10,184 nucleotides of DNA, taken from NCBI GenBank assembly GCA_004335635.1, contig QAXH01003241.1, positions 1 to 10,184 of the forward strand. The letters are read 5' to 3'. Made by a program: the position numbers and the translations under genes. Every line of letters begins with the position of its first letter. Position 1 is the first letter of the stretch. Source of the stretch: Chloromonas sp. AAM2. Lineage: Eukaryota; Chlorophyta; Chlorophyceae; Chlamydomonadales; Chlamydomonadaceae. The notes below the pieces were generated by a model. It ran no database searches. It had not been told where the DNA came from and was given only the letters and a program-made list of their open reading frames with translations. Below are positions 7,765 through 10,184 of this stretch, piece by piece.

Positions 7765-7769
7765 TGTAA
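7765..7769 (+). terminator. Possible poly(A) signal TGTAA
   Basis: TGTAA followed by TAAGTC is the first such element after the stop codon at 6782. In volvocine green algae TGTAA normally lies 10-20 bases before the cleavage site. The motif is only five bases long, so chance occurrence is quite possible. Confidence 0.35.
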
Positions 7770-7789
7770 TAAGTCTTCTTCGTCGCTCT

Positions 7790-8820
7790 TCTCCCAAGTA
7801 AGGGTCATCCCCTTACATTTGGTTTCGCAGTGTGTGTTGCGTTACAGCCTATTTCGCTGTGTAGTTCTATAGCCAATTCACGCCTTGCAATGCAAACTAC
7901 ACCATTGGCAGACCCACGAGCTGTTCATTGAGTCATATCGCTCTGTGCTGAGACTGCTGACCGCGGACAGCGCATGCCATCAACGCGAACGTCACCAAAC
8001 CCACTTTACACTGGTAGATGAAACACGCAAACAAACACCACACACGCGGCTGGCATGAACTCTAGACTGTGCGCTGTTTGAAACACAAATGTGGCACGAT
8101 GACACGACCCGAGAAAATCAAGGGGACCACAGAGGCAGTCATTCAAAAGGACCGTGGGAATCCAGGCGTGGAAGGGATTAGTTTGCTCAACGACATGTGC
8201 TAAACTCCAGCATCTGCCAGTGTGTTCTGGACACACCAGCTTAACTCAATGGTTATGTGGCAGAGACGGACGTGCGAGTTTGGCATACCTGAAATGCCGG
8301 TGCACTCGACAGCCAACAGTGAAAGCGCTTCTTCTCATCTCCATCACAATCCAGTGCATAATGCAGCGATACAGTGTGCATCACTCTTGACGCGGTCCAC
8401 ACACGGCAGACACGGCGGCTTCAATAACCATCTATGTTGATAACATTGTGGCAGGCTTACAATTCCCAACACTCAATGGTTGTGTGTCGTCACACAGAGA
8501 GCATAAGACGTCTCAATGATCATCCGGGTTAGCAAAAGCATTCTGGCAAGTGTCCAGCTCTCAACACTCACGGGCAGTGCGACCACGCAGAGGAAAAATG
8601 ACTCCGCAGCATGGCAGACTTGGGCTCAAGATCCAGTATCTGCTAGCCTGACGCAAGACAAAGTGAATAAGGCATGAACAATCAATGGCAACAAGGACAG
8701 CACCAAATACAAGGCAGACAATAGCACGATTACAGCCCCACCTTACAGGTCTGAAGGGACCGGGAGCCCACACCAGGACTGGGTTGAGTGAATTTTGCAC
8801 GGTGATGACCCTGTTCCAGA
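7790..8820. other. Intergenic region between convergent genes, no gene seen
   Basis: No frame on either strand has convincing composition. The longest, minus 8902-8561, starts with GTG and resembles no protein. ACTCAATGGTT occurs at about 8244 and 8472, a short direct repeat. CA-rich stretches (for example near 8030-8050) are seen. I find no tRNA, rRNA or known element. Confidence 0.5.
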
Positions 8821-8835
8821 GGCCAAGGCTGGTGC

Positions 8836-8840
8836 TTACA
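8836..8840 (-). terminator. Possible poly(A) signal TGTAA for the minus-strand gene
   Basis: TTACA on the plus strand reads TGTAA on the minus strand and is the first one met after the stop codon at 9658-9656. It would give a 3' UTR of about 0.8 kb, similar in size to that of the facing plus-strand gene. Chance occurrence is possible. Confidence 0.3.
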
Positions 8841-9655
8841 AGTACATACAAAGAAAATGGTGAAAACAATGCACACATGCACACTGGGTGTGATGGAACC
8901 ACCTGCTATTGGACTAGCAACTGGAGTTGAATGAAATTCAAGAAATGTTTGTTACGCAGGCCGCAGACGCAAAAACCTAGCGGTGCTGCACACTGGCGTG
9001 CTTTCTTATGTAACCGCCAAACTCGCTAGCCTCCGGCTGGAGAGCCGGTATCGTGCGCCTAGAATGTGCTGCAAAGCGTCTCAACCATAGTTACCGTTTT
9101 TCCTTGCCATCAGCCACGTTTCCCCATCACTCCTGTCAACCGCTGATGCCCATGGCAGGAAGAAAAGTGGCCTACGAAACACCAGCTGGCTGTCGGACCC
9201 GCATGGTGCTCTGTGACCCGTTCAGCTGAATACAGTGAGAAGTGTGTCGGGGCGCGCATCCTGAAGTACATGCAGTGTGCTACAACACCCATTCACTCAT
9301 CGCCACGTCCATGGCACATCTATCGGCACGCCAGGCCTGGTTGAGCAGCTTGTAGTAACTCACTTCTATCTAGCCCCTAGATGCCCGTGAGTTTCGCGCA
9401 AGAGCTTGCTACAGAGGGCCTGAAATATGATTGTTCCATCCTACAGCGTGAAAAACCGCTGCCAACGTGAAAAGAAATGAGACCTGCCCAAGGAGACCTG
9501 ATTGTTCCATCCTGTAGCGTGGACAGCTGTCCTGACTTTCAACAACAAGCACGCAACAACCACGCGCCCTGATCGTATGCACATCCCCTCTGCCGCCACC
9601 TGCTTGCTTACTTTCTCCTATCACAATTGGTCAAAATAGCCCCATGCCACCTGCT
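8841..9655 (-). other. Probable 3' untranslated region of the minus-strand gene
   Basis: This holds no supported coding sequence. It contains a direct repeat (9429-9450 and 9500-9521) and a small perfect hairpin, CCGGCT (9033-9038) with AGCCGG (9043-9048). Assignment as 3' UTR rests on its position directly after the stop codon and the lack of earlier TGTAA elements on that strand. Confidence 0.4.
9429..9521 (+). repeat. 22-bp direct repeat pair
   Basis: GATTGTTCCATCCTACAGCG (9429) and GATTGTTCCATCCTGTAGCG (9500), each followed by TG, differ at two positions and are 71 bp apart. The two differing bases swap TACA for TGTA. GAGACCTG is also repeated near the second copy. There is no coding role that I can see. 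Confidence 0.8.
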
Positions 9656-10184
9656 TCACTTTCTGCCCCCATTCGCCAGGAACCCCCACAGCTCAGATAG
9701 CGCCCTGCCTGCCGGAGACTCTGACAAACCGCCCTGTCGCTCCGCCTTTCCAGCCTCAGTCTCTCTGGACTCGCTGCTTGCATCAGGTGAAGCGCTGGAG
9801 GGACCTGGAACTGCGGTGTTGGCGCTAGGGGTCAGAGATTGGGCTTGTGGTGATAACACAGTCACAGCAGCAACCACAGGAGGTTTGGCACTGGCCATGG
9901 TTGGTGAGGCTTCCCCATGCGTAGCTGTGGGCTCAGTTCCGGAAGCGGTGATGGCTGGTGGGCTGACTAGCGCTTGGGCTGAAACTTCGTCCATCGATCC
10001 CATGCTGTCCATTGGAATGGTCTTTTGGCCAGGCAAATCGACAGCTGGTGGGCTGATGAAGCCGCCTGGCGCGATTTCGTCCATGGAACCCATGCTGTCC
10101 ATTGGAATGCGGCGCTCGCCAGGCAAATCGACAGCTGGCGGGCTGATGAAAGCACCTGGCGCGATTTCGTCCATGGAACCCATA
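9656..10184 (-). CDS. 3' part of a gene for a Ser/Pro/Ala-rich protein with 30-residue repeats, partial
   Basis: The minus strand is open from the window edge to a TGA at 9658-9656, giving at least 175 residues of the C-terminus. It begins with 30-residue repeats, consensus MGSMDEIAPG, then FISPPAVDLPG, a variable triplet and IPMDS. Two full copies are followed by a diverged partial third (MGSMDEVSAQ, then ALVSPPAI). The rest is low-complexity Thr/Pro/Ser/Ala with a charged patch (SSESRETEAGKAERQGG) and a short hydrophobic end (ALSELWGFLANGGRK). Codon use and composition differ clearly from the flanking non-coding DNA, which supports real coding. The Met at 10183 is a repeat-internal Met, so the true start lies outside the window. 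No family is recognised. The repeats carry Ser-Pro sites and acidic residues, as in disordered scaffold or wall-associated proteins, but no function can be assigned. Confidence 0.75.
   Translation of the reverse strand, partial: MGSMDEIAPGAFISPPAVDLPGERRIPMDSMGSMDEIAPGGFISPPAVDLPGQKTIPMDSMGSMDEVSAQALVSPPAITASGTEPTATHGEASPTMASAKPPVVAAVTVLSPQAQSLTPSANTAVPGPSSASPDASSESRETEAGKAERQGGLSESPAGRALSELWGFLANGGRK
9938..10183 (-). repeat. 90-bp coding tandem repeat
   Basis: Unit 1 is 10183-10094, unit 2 is 10093-10004 and a diverged partial unit occupies 10003 to about 9938. Units 1 and 2 share 26 of 30 residues. The changes cluster in one triplet (E-R-R against Q-K-T) plus one Ala/Gly swap. The array continues toward, and probably past, the window edge. 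Confidence 0.9.

Larger units (their letters stand above)
6783..7780 (+). other. Probable 3' untranslated region of the seven-exon gene
   Basis: After the TGA at 6780-6782 no convincing coding frame follows on this strand. The first TGTAA, the usual poly(A) signal in volvocine algae, is at 7765-7769, giving a 3' UTR of about 1 kb. That is long but not unusual for green algal genes. It contains a tandem repeat (6983-7056), a two-stem hairpin (7381-7440) and repeated TTGACACT boxes (7624-7762). If the species uses another signal the true end may be elsewhere. Confidence 0.45.

Noticed and set aside
8561..8902. Minus-strand frame of 113 codons with hydrophobic runs
   Set aside because: It starts with GTG, has no domain-like pattern, and lies in the likely 3' flank of the gene ending at 9656.
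1..10184. tRNA or rRNA genes
   Set aside because: I looked for T-arm type GTTCRANNC motifs with matching acceptor arms and for rRNA-like conserved stretches and saw none; a tRNAscan-SE run would settle it.

Overview
The window looks like nuclear DNA of a eukaryote, most likely a green alga (Chlorophyta, possibly chlorophycean). Genes are split by GT-AG introns with pyrimidine/TGCAG acceptors, the coding exons are rich in Ala, Pro and Glu, intergenic DNA holds many short tandem repeats, and TGTAA elements of the kind used as poly(A) signals in volvocine algae lie at plausible distances from two stop codons. There are no bacterial-style operons or ribosome binding sites. The lineage is an inference from style, not from a marker gene.

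Left part (1-3500). This is repeat-rich and mostly not confidently coding. A minus-strand fragment at about 371-475 reads like the conserved LNKPIYVG...ILD-x-x-K block of family B DNA polymerases of the organellar/viral type (Polinton, virophage, Polinton-like virus). It lies between two inverted copies of a ~34-bp sequence (198-231 and 535-568), and a third copy of that sequence occurs at 1625-1655. A possible small two-exon gene starts at the ATG at 942. From 1580 to 2776 there are splice-like signals and a poly(A)-like AATAAATAAA but no gene I can solve. A minus-strand open stretch (2777-3316) holds one convincing membrane segment but has no ATG before it.

Centre (3507-6782). The best-supported gene is on the plus strand and has seven exons whose phases join cleanly into a protein of about 499 residues. 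The first ~300 residues are an acidic Ala/Pro/Glu-rich low-complexity arm. The last ~200 are ordinary, conserved-looking sequence with two Leu-Tyr-centred charged helical stretches. I do not recognise the family. Its introns carry short repeats, including three exact or near-exact 16-bp units at 5849-5896.

Right part (6783-10184). The plus-strand gene appears to have a long 3' untranslated region, with a tandem repeat, a two-stem hairpin and a TGTAA at 7765. It faces the 3' end of a minus-strand gene whose last coding part fills 9656-10184 and runs off the window. That protein has a 30-residue (90-bp) tandem repeat and a Ser/Pro/Ala-rich tail. The two genes are convergent, and nothing coding is supported between about 7790 and 9655.
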